Part shown: positions 1 to 6,605 of the stretch, piece by piece | Layout: each line of letters starts with the position of its first letter | Position numbering within the stretch: position 1 is the stretch's first letter | DNA from: an uncultured Flavobacteriales bacterium | GTDB lineage: Bacteria > Bacteroidota > Bacteroidia > Flavobacteriales_G > Salibacteraceae | DNA length: 64,000 nucleotides | Direction: 5' to 3' | NCBI GenBank assembly: GCA_913057205.1 | Contig: CAJXNO010000011.1 | Span: 20,966 to 84,965 of the forward strand | The notes under the pieces: generated by a model | Seen by the model: only the letters and a program-made list of their open reading frames with translations | Told to the model about the DNA's origin: nothing | Database searches by the model: none | Position numbers and translations under genes: made by a program

Positions 1-10
1 GCTTCGAAAC

Positions 11-40
11 CGCCACAAGCCATATGCAAAACGTTGGCAG
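11..40 (+). repeat. Right half of an attC-like site (left half outside window)
   Basis: The stretch ends in CGTTGGCAG, the same right-hand box as the complete inverted-repeat site at 1104-1238 (CCGTTGGCAGC). The GTT lies 26 nt before the next start codon, matching the 27 and 28 nt seen at the other sites. The left arm would lie before position 1, so pairing cannot be verified. The call rests on similarity to the complete sites downstream. Confidence 0.5.
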
Positions 41-58
41 TTATTAGAAAAAAATGAG

Positions 59-1093
59 ATGAAAAAAATAATCACAATTAGCTGCGTCCTACTATTTTGC
101 CTTCCTGCGCTTGCTCAGTCAGGCTTTGATGAGGACTATTACTATATGAAGTGCGGCACTAAACTTGGCAAAAAATCAGAACTAATAGAGGGCTGTGTAA
201 GTGCGATTCCAAAAGAATATCATGATGCATATCGGGAACAAGCCAAGGTATGTGCCTGCTTAATGAGAACCATAGCAAAACACTATACTTACAAAGAACT
301 TGAATCTCTCGTCAAAATATATGGTTCAGATTTTTCAAAAGTAATATATAAAGACGGTGATTTGGAAGTAGTTTCAGACCTTGAAGATTGTGCAATGACC
401 TATATTGACCAAAGTTTCAATATCACCAAAGATGGTGAAAGTTTTGAGGAAGGATTTATGATTGGGTGTATCAGAGAACTAAAAAATAACCCCGACTTAA
501 AGGAAGTAGATATTGATGAATTCGTTTATTGCGATTGCATTAAAGAAGAAATTCAAAAGAGAGGTTTTTCATTATCTCAACTTGACGAAATTGAAGATGA
601 AAATTCAGTTCTTTTTAATGAAGTATTCATTTCCTGTTTGAGCAAGCCTGGAGTGCTAAAAGAATCATCAACTTCAACCAATGATGTAGTTGGTTATTCA
701 AAATCTGACCATGTTTCCTTAATAAATTATGGGGTAGCTTTCAAGGTTAAAATCAAAGTTGGCAGTTTATCAAAATACTTCATTCTTGACAGTGGGGCAA
801 GTGATGTTTTGATTTCCAGTGATTTTGAAAGAGAATTATTATTAGATGGGCTTATAAGTAGAGAGAACTATCTGACAGATGACTATTATTCCCTTGCTGA
901 CGGTTCAATAGTAAAGTGCAGGCGTATTTTATTGGACGGCTTTGAAATTGGTGACTTTACTGTGAATAATGTAACTGTTGCTATCGTTGACAATTCAGAC
1001 AATAGCTTACTGCTTGGAAAGTCATTCCTTGACAAGTTCGCTAACTGGTCGATTGACAACAAAAACTCGACACTGTATTTAGAAAAAAAGTGA
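59..1093 (+). CDS. Secreted retropepsin-like aspartic protease (clan AA)
   Basis: A 344-residue protein with an N-terminal signal peptide ending near LPALAQ. Its C-terminal third carries the single-copy aspartic protease signature FILDSGASDVLIS (Asp near residue 244) and a later LLLGKSFLDKF segment, the layout of retropepsin-like bacterial proteases that act as homodimers. The N-terminal 200 residues contain paired Cys-x-Cys segments (CACLMRT, CDCIKEE) with no recognised domain, possibly two related disulfide-bonded repeats. The gene is the cargo of the first attC-like unit: a partial site precedes it and a complete one follows its stop after 10 nt. It probably acts in the periplasm or outside the cell. 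The substrate is unknown. Confidence 0.8.
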   Translation: MKKIITISCVLLFCLPALAQSGFDEDYYYMKCGTKLGKKSELIEGCVSAIPKEYHDAYREQAKVCACLMRTIAKHYTYKELESLVKIYGSDFSKVIYKDGDLEVVSDLEDCAMTYIDQSFNITKDGESFEEGFMIGCIRELKNNPDLKEVDIDEFVYCDCIKEEIQKRGFSLSQLDEIEDENSVLFNEVFISCLSKPGVLKESSTSTNDVVGYSKSDHVSLINYGVAFKVKIKVGSLSKYFILDSGASDVLISSDFERELLLDGLISRENYLTDDYYSLADGSIVKCRRILLDGFEIGDFTVNNVTVAIVDNSDNSLLLGKSFLDKFANWSIDNKNSTLYLEKK

Positions 1094-1103
1094 AAATAAA
1101 CGT

Positions 1104-1238
1104 GCCACAACATCGGCTAAGAAAACATGCGGGCTGACACGGTAAAATGAACATTACAACACATAACAAAACTTGATTCTCGGCTGACAAATACGTATTC
1201 CAAAACCCGCACGTTTCTTAGCCAGAGCCGTTGGCAGC
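1104..1238 (+). repeat. attC-like recombination site (135 bp, long loop)
   Basis: Outer boxes GCCACAAC (1104-1111) and GTTGGCAGC (1230-1238) are imperfect complements. Inside them CGGCTAAGAAAACATGCGGG (1114-1133) pairs with CCCGCACGTTTCTTAGCC (1206-1223), leaving a loop of about 72 nt. This is the layout of integron attC sites (RYYYAAC...GTTRRRY), but the boxes match that consensus only partly beyond AAC/GTT. It starts 11 nt after one stop codon and ends 18 nt before the next start codon. Confidence 0.65.
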
Positions 1239-1256
1239 CATAAAAAAAGACAGACA

Positions 1257-2765
1257 ATGAGAAAGACATTATTATTTCTATTTTTTCTAATTACAGCAAT
1301 AAGTCTCAAAGGACAAGACTTAAGCGGATTCAAATATGTTTTTGTTCCAACACTAACCTATCAAAACGGTGGAACAGATATTTGGAGCATATCATCGAAA
1401 TTAAGGACATCATTTATGCAAAAGGGGTTCATTGTTCTAGACGAATCATCTACAGCACCGCAAGAATTACAAAAAGACCCATGTCTACTTTTAAGGTGTT
1501 TTATTGATCATACAAACGTTACCTACGGTACAAACTCTGTTAATCTTACACTTAAAGATTGTAATGACAGAATTGTGCTTACAAGTAAAGGAAGTGCAGC
1601 AGGTTGGTCTGTTCAAGACGATTTTAATAAAGCCACGAGAAGGGCATTTGATAAAATAAGTGACCTTCCATATAGGTTTAACACTTCCAAAACACCCAAA
1701 CTTGATTTACCAGAAGTTGAAAAAACTGAAGAAACTGAACAATCACTAACTGCATATTTTGACTCAAATGCTTTAGACGAAATTGAAGGTATTTATAAAT
1801 CCTACCAGTCTGACCAATTAGGCTATTACAAAATTGGAATCAAAAAATTCGGGAGCAAGTATAAGGCTATAATAATTGAATCTGATCTCAACCATTGGAA
1901 GCAAGGTGAAGTCAAAGCCGTTTTTGAGACTAGCTCAATGAAAGGGTTTTATTCAACAAAATGGTATATGGGGAATAAAACACCATTTGAAACATTCGCT
2001 TTAATGGAAAACCCTGCTTTACTGACAGTTGAGTTTAAAGATGACAAAACAGGCGAAAAGCGAACCGATCAATTTATCAAAATGTATCCGTCAGCGGATG
2101 TAAGCGCCTCTACTGCCATTGATGGTATAAAAGCAACAGGGAGTGGTTTTGTTATTTCTACTGATGGTGTTATTGCCACAAATGCCCATGTAATTGAAGA
2201 TGCTGACAGAATCGAAATACACCTTAATAATGAATTTGGTACAAAAACATATTCTGCTTCAGTTCTTCTAAAGGACGAATCAAACGATGTTGCTTTATTA
2301 AAAATAGATGATGATGAATTCAAAGGATTCAATTCATTGCCATATTCAATTCTTCAAACTACTGAAATTGGTGAAGACGTTTTTACAATTGGCTTTCCAT
2401 TGAGTAGTTTAATGGGTGACAATTACAAAGTAACAAATGGAATTATCAGTTCAAATAGTGGTTTAAAGGACGATGTGCGTTTCATTCAAATCACAGCACC
2501 AATTCAACCAGGAAATTCAGGTGGACCACTTTTTAATAGGGATGGAAATGTGGTTGGTCTGACAACTTCTAAACTAAATGAAAGAGCAATTGGAACATCA
2601 ATTGAAAATGTAAACTATGCAATCAAGGCGACTTACTTGATTAACATATACAACATGCTTCCAAACAAAGAACAACTAAGCAAGAGCTCGACATTATCTG
2701 ACAAGGAGTTAAAAGACCAAGTTAAGGTTCTAAAGAATTATATCTGTCTGATAAAAATATATTAA
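1257..2765 (+). CDS. Secreted trypsin-like serine protease (S1C, DegP/HtrA-like) with N-terminal extension
   Basis: A 502-residue protein with a signal peptide (LITAISLKGQ). The C-terminal half is a trypsin-like domain with the complete triad: His in ATNAHVIED (about residue 310), Asp in NDVALLKI (about 344) and Ser in QPGNSGGPLF (about 421). No PDZ domain follows, unlike DegP, so it resembles the shorter trypsin-2 proteases. The first 280 residues have no recognised family; residues 180-270 look like a beta-rich domain. It is the single gene between two attC-like sites, starting 27 nt after the GTT box. Periplasmic or extracellular proteolysis is inferred; the substrate is unknown. Confidence 0.85.
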   Translation: MRKTLLFLFFLITAISLKGQDLSGFKYVFVPTLTYQNGGTDIWSISSKLRTSFMQKGFIVLDESSTAPQELQKDPCLLLRCFIDHTNVTYGTNSVNLTLKDCNDRIVLTSKGSAAGWSVQDDFNKATRRAFDKISDLPYRFNTSKTPKLDLPEVEKTEETEQSLTAYFDSNALDEIEGIYKSYQSDQLGYYKIGIKKFGSKYKAIIIESDLNHWKQGEVKAVFETSSMKGFYSTKWYMGNKTPFETFALMENPALLTVEFKDDKTGEKRTDQFIKMYPSADVSASTAIDGIKATGSGFVISTDGVIATNAHVIEDADRIEIHLNNEFGTKTYSASVLLKDESNDVALLKIDDDEFKGFNSLPYSILQTTEIGEDVFTIGFPLSSLMGDNYKVTNGIISSNSGLKDDVRFIQITAPIQPGNSGGPLFNRDGNVVGLTTSKLNERAIGTSIENVNYAIKATYLINIYNMLPNKEQLSKSSTLSDKELKDQVKVLKNYICLIKIY

Positions 2766-2773
2766 AAAATACG

Positions 2774-2829
2774 ACTGTCAACAAAAGCTATAGGGCATTA
2801 AAAAGCCCCATAGCCAAACCGTTGTAAGC
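2774..2829 (+). repeat. attC-like recombination site (short)
   Basis: GCTATAGGGC (2787-2796) and GCCCCATAGC (2805-2814) form a 10-bp stem with one mismatch around an 8-nt A/T loop. Left outer box TGTCAAC (2776-2782) faces right box GTTGTAAGC (2821-2829). It begins 8 nt after the protease stop codon. A simple terminator is an alternative reading of the inner hairpin, but no T-run follows it and the outer AAC/GTT boxes match the other sites. Confidence 0.6.
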
Positions 2830-2853
2830 AATTGAAGAACTCAAATAGGCTTC
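2818..2853 (+). repeat. 36-bp direct repeat, copy 1 (attC-like right end plus leader)
   Basis: An identical 36-bp sequence beginning ACCGTTGTAAGCAATTGAAG occurs here and at 5339-5374. It covers the right box of the attC-like site and the first 24 bases after it. Shared sequence on the downstream side of the crossover point suggests that both sites were once followed by the same or a related cassette. Confidence 0.9.
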
Positions 2854-3313
2854 AATCATCATCGGACTCAACACCAAAGCATTGTAAAGACGATGCTATA
2901 CACCCACATATTGGGTTATACTATACCCTCGAAACCCTGACCAAAACAAGAAACCGATTTAGAATCACACACCCCCAAGGTGATTCGATGCCCTAGGTTT
3001 TAGCTTTCAGGTTTTAGTTGACTTTCAATCAATTACTGAGGTTTTTTATAGCCACCCCTACACTCTAGAGTAACCCCTAACATTTACTCACCTGTGCTTG
3101 TATAGGTCATAGTCAAAAATGATTAACCAGCGTATCCAATACATTCTGAGTAGTTTAGTTTTGTTATTGGGCGTTCCAGAAGTGGTTAATTTAAGCTGTA
3201 TCTTAATAATGGCCTTATCAAAACGCTAAGTTAACATGCTGAAAAAAAGAGTATAAATCCGTTAAACGTCAACTTTATAAGCGATAATAAGTGTGCGCTA
3301 ATAAAACAAGAAC
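2854..3313 (+). other. 460-bp non-coding leader ahead of the SRA-HNH gene
   Basis: No plausible ORF on either strand. It contains a perfect 7-bp hairpin GAATCAC...GTGATTC (2962-2986) and scattered short AT-rich inverted repeats, with no T-tract marking a terminator. In the cassette model it is the 5' part of the cassette carrying the endonuclease, which lies 485 nt from its GTT box where the other cassettes have about 27. It could hold a promoter or a regulatory RNA, or be a decayed cassette. Confidence 0.5.
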
Positions 3314-4198
3314 ATGCCTAGAGAAATAATATTTGGAGAAATAACAGGGGTTCAAGAGGGTCATTGGTTCGAAGGACGCAAGGAAATGATGCCAGCAAGC
3401 TTTCATCGTAATTGGGGAGCAGGTATTGACGGAAATGGTTCTGAAGGAGCTGCGGCAATTGTCCTCTCTGGTGGCTATGAGGATGATAAAGATCTCGGTG
3501 ATGAAATAATTTACACTGGTGCAGGTGGTAATGATGCAAATTCAGGTAAACAAGTAGCAGATCAAAAATGGACTAATAGAGGAAATGCGGGTTTACTAAA
3601 AAGCATGAACGAGGGACTACCTGTTAGAGTGATCAGAGGATACAAGCACAAATCTCCATTCTCACCTACCTCTGGCTATACATACGCTGGTTTGTATAGT
3701 GTTGTCGATGCTTGGCAAGAAACGGGTAAAAGCGGATTCAAAATTTGTCGCTATAGATTGCTCTATGTGGGAGATAATACCGAAAGGAAATCTGCTGAGG
3801 AAGTTGAATTAGACTTAGATCATAATGTCAGAGAAAAGAAGCGTGTAAAAGGCACTGTTCTGAGAATAGTTCGTGATACAAAATTAGCCCATGATATAAA
3901 AGCACTGTATAATCATAAATGTCAGGTTTGCGATTTTGCTATTCCAACAAAAAATGGATTTTACTCAGAGGGAGCGCATATTAAACCCTTGGGAAAGCCA
4001 CATAATGGTGATGACAGTTTAGCTAACTTAATTTGCCTTTGTCCAAATCATCATGTTATGTTCGACAAAGGCTCTTTTTCAATCTCTGATAATTATGAAT
4101 TACTTGGTGCAGAGTCAGGACAATTAGCAGTGCATACTCAGCATAAAATCGATAAGGAAAATTTAAACTACCACAGAGGAAGTCATGGGTATAATTAA
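3314..4198 (+). CDS. SRA-YDG domain HNH endonuclease (modification-dependent restriction, type IV-like)
   Basis: A 294-residue protein. Residues 1-155 match the SAD/SRA (YDG) fold that flips out modified cytosine: FGEITGVQEGHWFEGRKEM, then GIDG...GAAAIVLSGGYEDDKD and YTGAGGND. Residues 200-265 are an HNH nuclease with CQVCDF, EGAHIKPLG and CLCPNHHVMFDKG, giving paired Cys zinc ligands and catalytic His. The order SRA then HNH is that of known 5-methylcytosine-dependent endonucleases, so a defence role against modified phage DNA is likely. The last 14 nt overlap the Nudix gene, implying translational coupling. No methyltransferase is nearby, as expected for a type IV enzyme. The exact base recognised cannot be read from sequence. 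Confidence 0.88.
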   Translation: MPREIIFGEITGVQEGHWFEGRKEMMPASFHRNWGAGIDGNGSEGAAAIVLSGGYEDDKDLGDEIIYTGAGGNDANSGKQVADQKWTNRGNAGLLKSMNEGLPVRVIRGYKHKSPFSPTSGYTYAGLYSVVDAWQETGKSGFKICRYRLLYVGDNTERKSAEEVELDLDHNVREKKRVKGTVLRIVRDTKLAHDIKALYNHKCQVCDFAIPTKNGFYSEGAHIKPLGKPHNGDDSLANLICLCPNHHVMFDKGSFSISDNYELLGAESGQLAVHTQHKIDKENLNYHRGSHGYN

Positions 4199-4598
4199 GG
4201 TTGTATGTGGTGTCATTTACGACAATGACAAAGTTTTCATTTGCCGCAGAAAGGAGGGGAAATCTCTTGCTAGTTTTTGGGAGTTTCCTGGGGGTAAAGT
4301 TGAACAAAACGAAACAGATCAACTTGCTTTAAAACGAGAACTTCAAGAGGAACTTGAAATGGAAATAAATATTATAGGTCTTGTTGGCCAATCTAACCAC
4401 GATTATGGGAGTTTTCAAGTTGAATTATACGGATACGCTTGTGATTTAGTCAATTATCAGGGCAAGTTAACCGACCATGATGCTTACAAATGGGTGGATA
4501 TTGCTAAACTAGACGAGTACAAACTTGCTCCTGCAGATATTCCAATTAAACGAATGATAGAAAACAAAAATCGCACAACAAAACCTAAACTGCATTAA
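4185..4598 (+). CDS. Nudix hydrolase, NudG/MutT-like (deoxy)nucleoside triphosphate pyrophosphohydrolase
   Basis: A 137-residue single-domain Nudix protein. The Nudix box reads GGKVEQNETDQLALKRELQEE, keeping the Gly, Glu and REL.EE metal ligands; the usual Gly after EE is Glu. WEFPGGK and the C-terminal LAPADIPI segment resemble E. coli NudG (CTP pyrophosphohydrolase) more than MutT, from memory of those sequences. NudG is known to prefer 5-methyl- and 5-hydroxy-dCTP. Its start lies 14 nt inside the SRA-HNH gene, so the two are probably co-translated. Inference: it may remove modified dCTP so that host DNA is not made a target of the neighbouring nuclease. General 8-oxo-dGTP sanitation is the alternative. 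Its 3' end runs into the attC-like site. Confidence 0.85.
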   Translation: MGIIKVVCGVIYDNDKVFICRRKEGKSLASFWEFPGGKVEQNETDQLALKRELQEELEMEINIIGLVGQSNHDYGSFQVELYGYACDLVNYQGKLTDHDAYKWVDIAKLDEYKLAPADIPIKRMIENKNRTTKPKLH

Positions 4599-4626
4599 AA
4601 CGCAGCTTAGCCAAAACGTTATGTGC
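4573..4626 (+). repeat. attC-like recombination site overlapping the Nudix stop
   Basis: Left box GCACAAC (4573-4579) and right box GTTATGTGC (4618-4626) are complementary apart from two extra bases. The inner stem is CTAAACTGC (4585-4593) with GCAGCTTAG (4602-4610), one mismatch and an 8-nt loop. GTTATGT is the closest match to the integron consensus GTTRRRY among the sites here. The site starts inside the Nudix gene, as cassette sites often do, and its GTT lies 28 nt before the next start codon. Confidence 0.65.
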
Positions 4627-4645
4627 AACTAAAAAATAGGAACAT

Positions 4646-5209
4646 ATGAAAAAAACGACAGCAACTTTAATCCTAACAATCTTGACAGCCTTTGCATTTG
4701 GGCAGATTGACGACAATTTGACGAAAGCACAGTGGAAACCAGGAAAGGAAAACATCATTTATGAAAATACAATTTTGCGACATGAAGGAAAAAATGATCT
4801 TGGTGGTATACTTAATGTTGGCTTCCAAACATTCGCTCAGGTTAAGGCAGACATAGAGCAAAGAGCTGACAAAGAAATGTGGACACCTGAAAAGAAAAAG
4901 GAAACAGTTGAAGCCTTTGAGAAACTTGCACTCGGTGGTATGATACATTTATACCTTACTCGTCTAACGATCGACGCTGCGAACACTGAAATGTTTACTG
5001 TTGTTGTAAGAGACTCATCTGACAGCAATGAAATCTTAAGGAAAGACCTTAAGAGTGATATTCCAAATACACCGTCAAGTGGGAGTGACTATTGGTGGAA
5101 TTATACTGCAATTCCAATTTCAGAACCTGTCAACGGAAAAATCTATATCTACATAATAGACAAGTTGGGTGGGGACAACAACAAGTTTAAGTTTGAAGTA
5201 AACCTATAA
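4646..5209 (+). CDS. Secreted protein of unknown function (cassette cargo)
   Basis: A 187-residue protein with a clear signal peptide (ILTAFAFGQ). I do not recognise the family. The middle is charged and helical (KKKETVEAFEKLALGG), and the C-terminal half is beta-rich with hydrophobic strands (MIHLYLTRL, MFTVVVRDS, KIYIYIIDKLG), suggesting a small C2-like or jelly-roll periplasmic domain. It has no lipobox or membrane anchor. It is the only gene between two attC-like sites. Composition is AT-rich like the other cassette genes. Confidence 0.75.
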   Translation: MKKTTATLILTILTAFAFGQIDDNLTKAQWKPGKENIIYENTILRHEGKNDLGGILNVGFQTFAQVKADIEQRADKEMWTPEKKKETVEAFEKLALGGMIHLYLTRLTIDAANTEMFTVVVRDSSDSNEILRKDLKSDIPNTPSSGSDYWWNYTAIPISEPVNGKIYIYIIDKLGGDNNKFKFEVNL

Positions 5210-5214
5210 AAGCA

Positions 5215-5350
5215 GCACATAACAATGGGTATAAAAACATAGGGCGGACGATGGTTTCCGTAAGTTTTTGGCACATAGTAAACTTAGTCTAGGTGGACAG
5301 GAAAGCAGATCCGAAATGCCCTACATTTCATACCCGAGACCGTTGTAAGC
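5215..5350 (+). repeat. attC-like recombination site (136 bp, long loop)
   Basis: Left box GCACATAAC (5215-5223) and right box GTTGTAAGC (5342-5350). The inner arms GGGTATAAAAACATAGGGC (5227-5245) and GCCCTACATTTCATACCC (5318-5335) pair with a few bulges, leaving about 72 nt of loop. The layout and loop size match the site at 1104-1238, although the arm sequences differ, which is typical of attC sites where structure rather than sequence is conserved. Confidence 0.65.
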
Positions 5351-5374
5351 AATTGAAGAACTCAAATAGGCTTC
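5339..5374 (+). repeat. 36-bp direct repeat, copy 2
   Basis: Identical to 2818-2853. Here identity stops exactly where an IS3-like terminal sequence (TGTAATGCACCCC) begins at 5375, as if an insertion sequence had landed in the leader of the next cassette. Confidence 0.9.
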
Positions 5375-5470
5375 TGTAATGCACCCCAAATTTAAGACAG
5401 GGAGTCAAGTTAGGAAAAGACCTAAATTTAACAACCTGAACAATGAAAAGACGTACAAGACAGGCTTAAT
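5375..5470 (+). mobile_element. Remnant of an IS3-family-like insertion sequence (left end)
   Basis: The block opens with TGTAATGCACCCCAAATTTA, resembling the TG-starting terminal repeats of IS3-type elements. About 70 nt in, at 5443, there is an ATG for MKRRTRQA followed directly by a stop, reminiscent of the MKRR-type OrfA start of these transposases. The rest of the transposase and the right end are missing. No intact terminal repeat partner is visible, so this is a dead fragment. The family assignment comes from the end sequence and eight residues only. Confidence 0.4.
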
Positions 5471-5495
5471 GAAATGCTCTACGGATTGGAACAGG

Positions 5496-5891
5496 TCAAA
5501 GATGCATGTCCTTCGTTAAGTAGTCATAGCAAATAGCGCGGTCGCCCACGTCCTTACTTGCATAATATGCCACTCCGTAGGTGGAGTCCACTTGACCGAA
5601 GTTTCCGATTGCTTTAGGGTTGCGGCTTAAGTTAGCTCCAATTGCCACATCCTTAATTGTCAAATCTTCATCTTTAACCTCCAGAATCAGATGCATGTGG
5701 TTCATGCTGTTCTGTCTGTCTCGCTCGACTGGGTAAAAGACCTTTTTTATGGCTGTTACGTTTGTGATTAAACGGGTCGCTAGTTTGTAGGCAGACATCT
5801 CCGTAAACGGAAAGTGTCGGCGTATAGTTGCTGTGTAAGACCAGTCTGTTTCTGAGAGGAAATTACCCCATTCTCTTGCTATTATATTCAT
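5496..5891 (-). CDS. Small HUH-endonuclease (Rep-like) protein
   Basis: A 131-residue protein. It has a Rep motif-1-like segment WSYTATIRR, an HUH motif in MNHMHLILEV (His65-Met-His67) and a YxxxK motif in YYASK (Tyr109, Lys113), the arrangement of rolling-circle Rep and related single-strand nucleases. It is shorter than typical Rep proteins (usually over 250 residues), has no helicase domain, and may be a trimmed or minimal version. It lies on the - strand, opposite to the cassettes, 262 bp downstream of a phage-type small protein. It was probably part of a small ssDNA-type element (plasmid, phage or transposable unit). The Y1 transposase family (IS200/REP type) is the alternative. Confidence 0.55.
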   Translation of the reverse strand: MNIIAREWGNFLSETDWSYTATIRRHFPFTEMSAYKLATRLITNVTAIKKVFYPVERDRQNSMNHMHLILEVKDEDLTIKDVAIGANLSRNPKAIGNFGQVDSTYGVAYYASKDVGDRAICYDYLTKDMHL

Positions 5892-6153
5892 GTGCTTCGT
5901 AGTTTACTTCGTTGGTGATGGGACATACCGAGGGTATATGGGAACCCCATTAGATTATATACGAAGAATCGGTAAATCCGTTTTGAATTCGTGCCTTCTA
6001 GTCCTGCTAGGGTTGATGATTTCAGGCTCAATTCTTCTTGGATAACGCCAAGAAATCTTAGGCTTGTTCAACTGTTAGAAGTTGGTCTTAATGGACAGAA
6101 GGGGCGGCTTGGGAGGGTAGTGAAATCGCACCTGGTCGAGTCTTATGAGTATA

Positions 6154-6429
6154 TCAGTTCACAACATCGATAGTGAATGTCTTTAGACTTTCGCCCACTT
6201 GCATAGTATTCTCTACCGCTTTCATTTTAGGTAGTACAAGATTTGCTAGCTTAATAAACACATCAATTCTGTCCTTTGGGGATAAGCTATCAATATCATT
6301 TTGAAGGGTCTCTACATTGCTACTTACTAAATCCGCGAATACTTCTCTTACGTATTCTTGAACCTTATTTGCTGACCCTTTTGGTCTTCCTGCGGGGTTA
6401 CCGCTATGTCCTTTTTCAAATCGTGCCAT
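6154..6429 (-). CDS. Small phage/mobile-element protein with DUF5681-like N-terminus
   Basis: A 91-residue protein starting MARFEKGHSGNPAGRPKGSA, the signature found at the N-terminus of DUF5681-type proteins in phage and mobile-element packaging or DNA-binding contexts. The remainder is helical and charged (YVREVFADLVSSN, DRIDVFIKLANLVLPKMK), suggesting a small DNA-binding or structural role. It precedes the HUH gene in the same orientation. The 262 bp between them have no convincing ORF; the + strand ORF at 5991-6173 looks spurious. Function unknown. Confidence 0.65.
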   Translation of the reverse strand: MARFEKGHSGNPAGRPKGSANKVQEYVREVFADLVSSNVETLQNDIDSLSPKDRIDVFIKLANLVLPKMKAVENTMQVGESLKTFTIDVVN

Positions 6430-6605
6430 CTCTCTGTTATTAATCTGTTGTTAGTGTACAATAGATATACGATTGAATCGCCGTTTTGTAGCAATTTCAA
6501 AGGTTATTCTGAGATATAGTAAGTCGTAGAATTAGCGGAATTATCCGAAGAGGATATGCCCAAGGTTTAGAAAAATTAACCTTTATTTTTGCTCGAAACA
6601 CAGTT

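Noticed and set aside
2774-2829. Inner hairpin of the attC-like site as a transcription terminator
   Set aside because: No T-tract follows on either strand, and outer AAC/GTT boxes match the other sites. Terminators elsewhere in the window have clear T-runs.
1-5374. Canonical class of mobile or chromosomal integron with intI and attI
   Set aside because: No integrase or attI is present in the window, and the boxes deviate from RYYYAAC/GTTRRRY. Only the cassette-array part can be supported.
5991-6173. 60-residue + strand ORF between the HUH and GRPKGS genes
   Set aside because: Composition is atypical, it has no recognisable domain and it overlaps the end of the - strand GRPKGS gene. The stretch looks non-coding or decayed.
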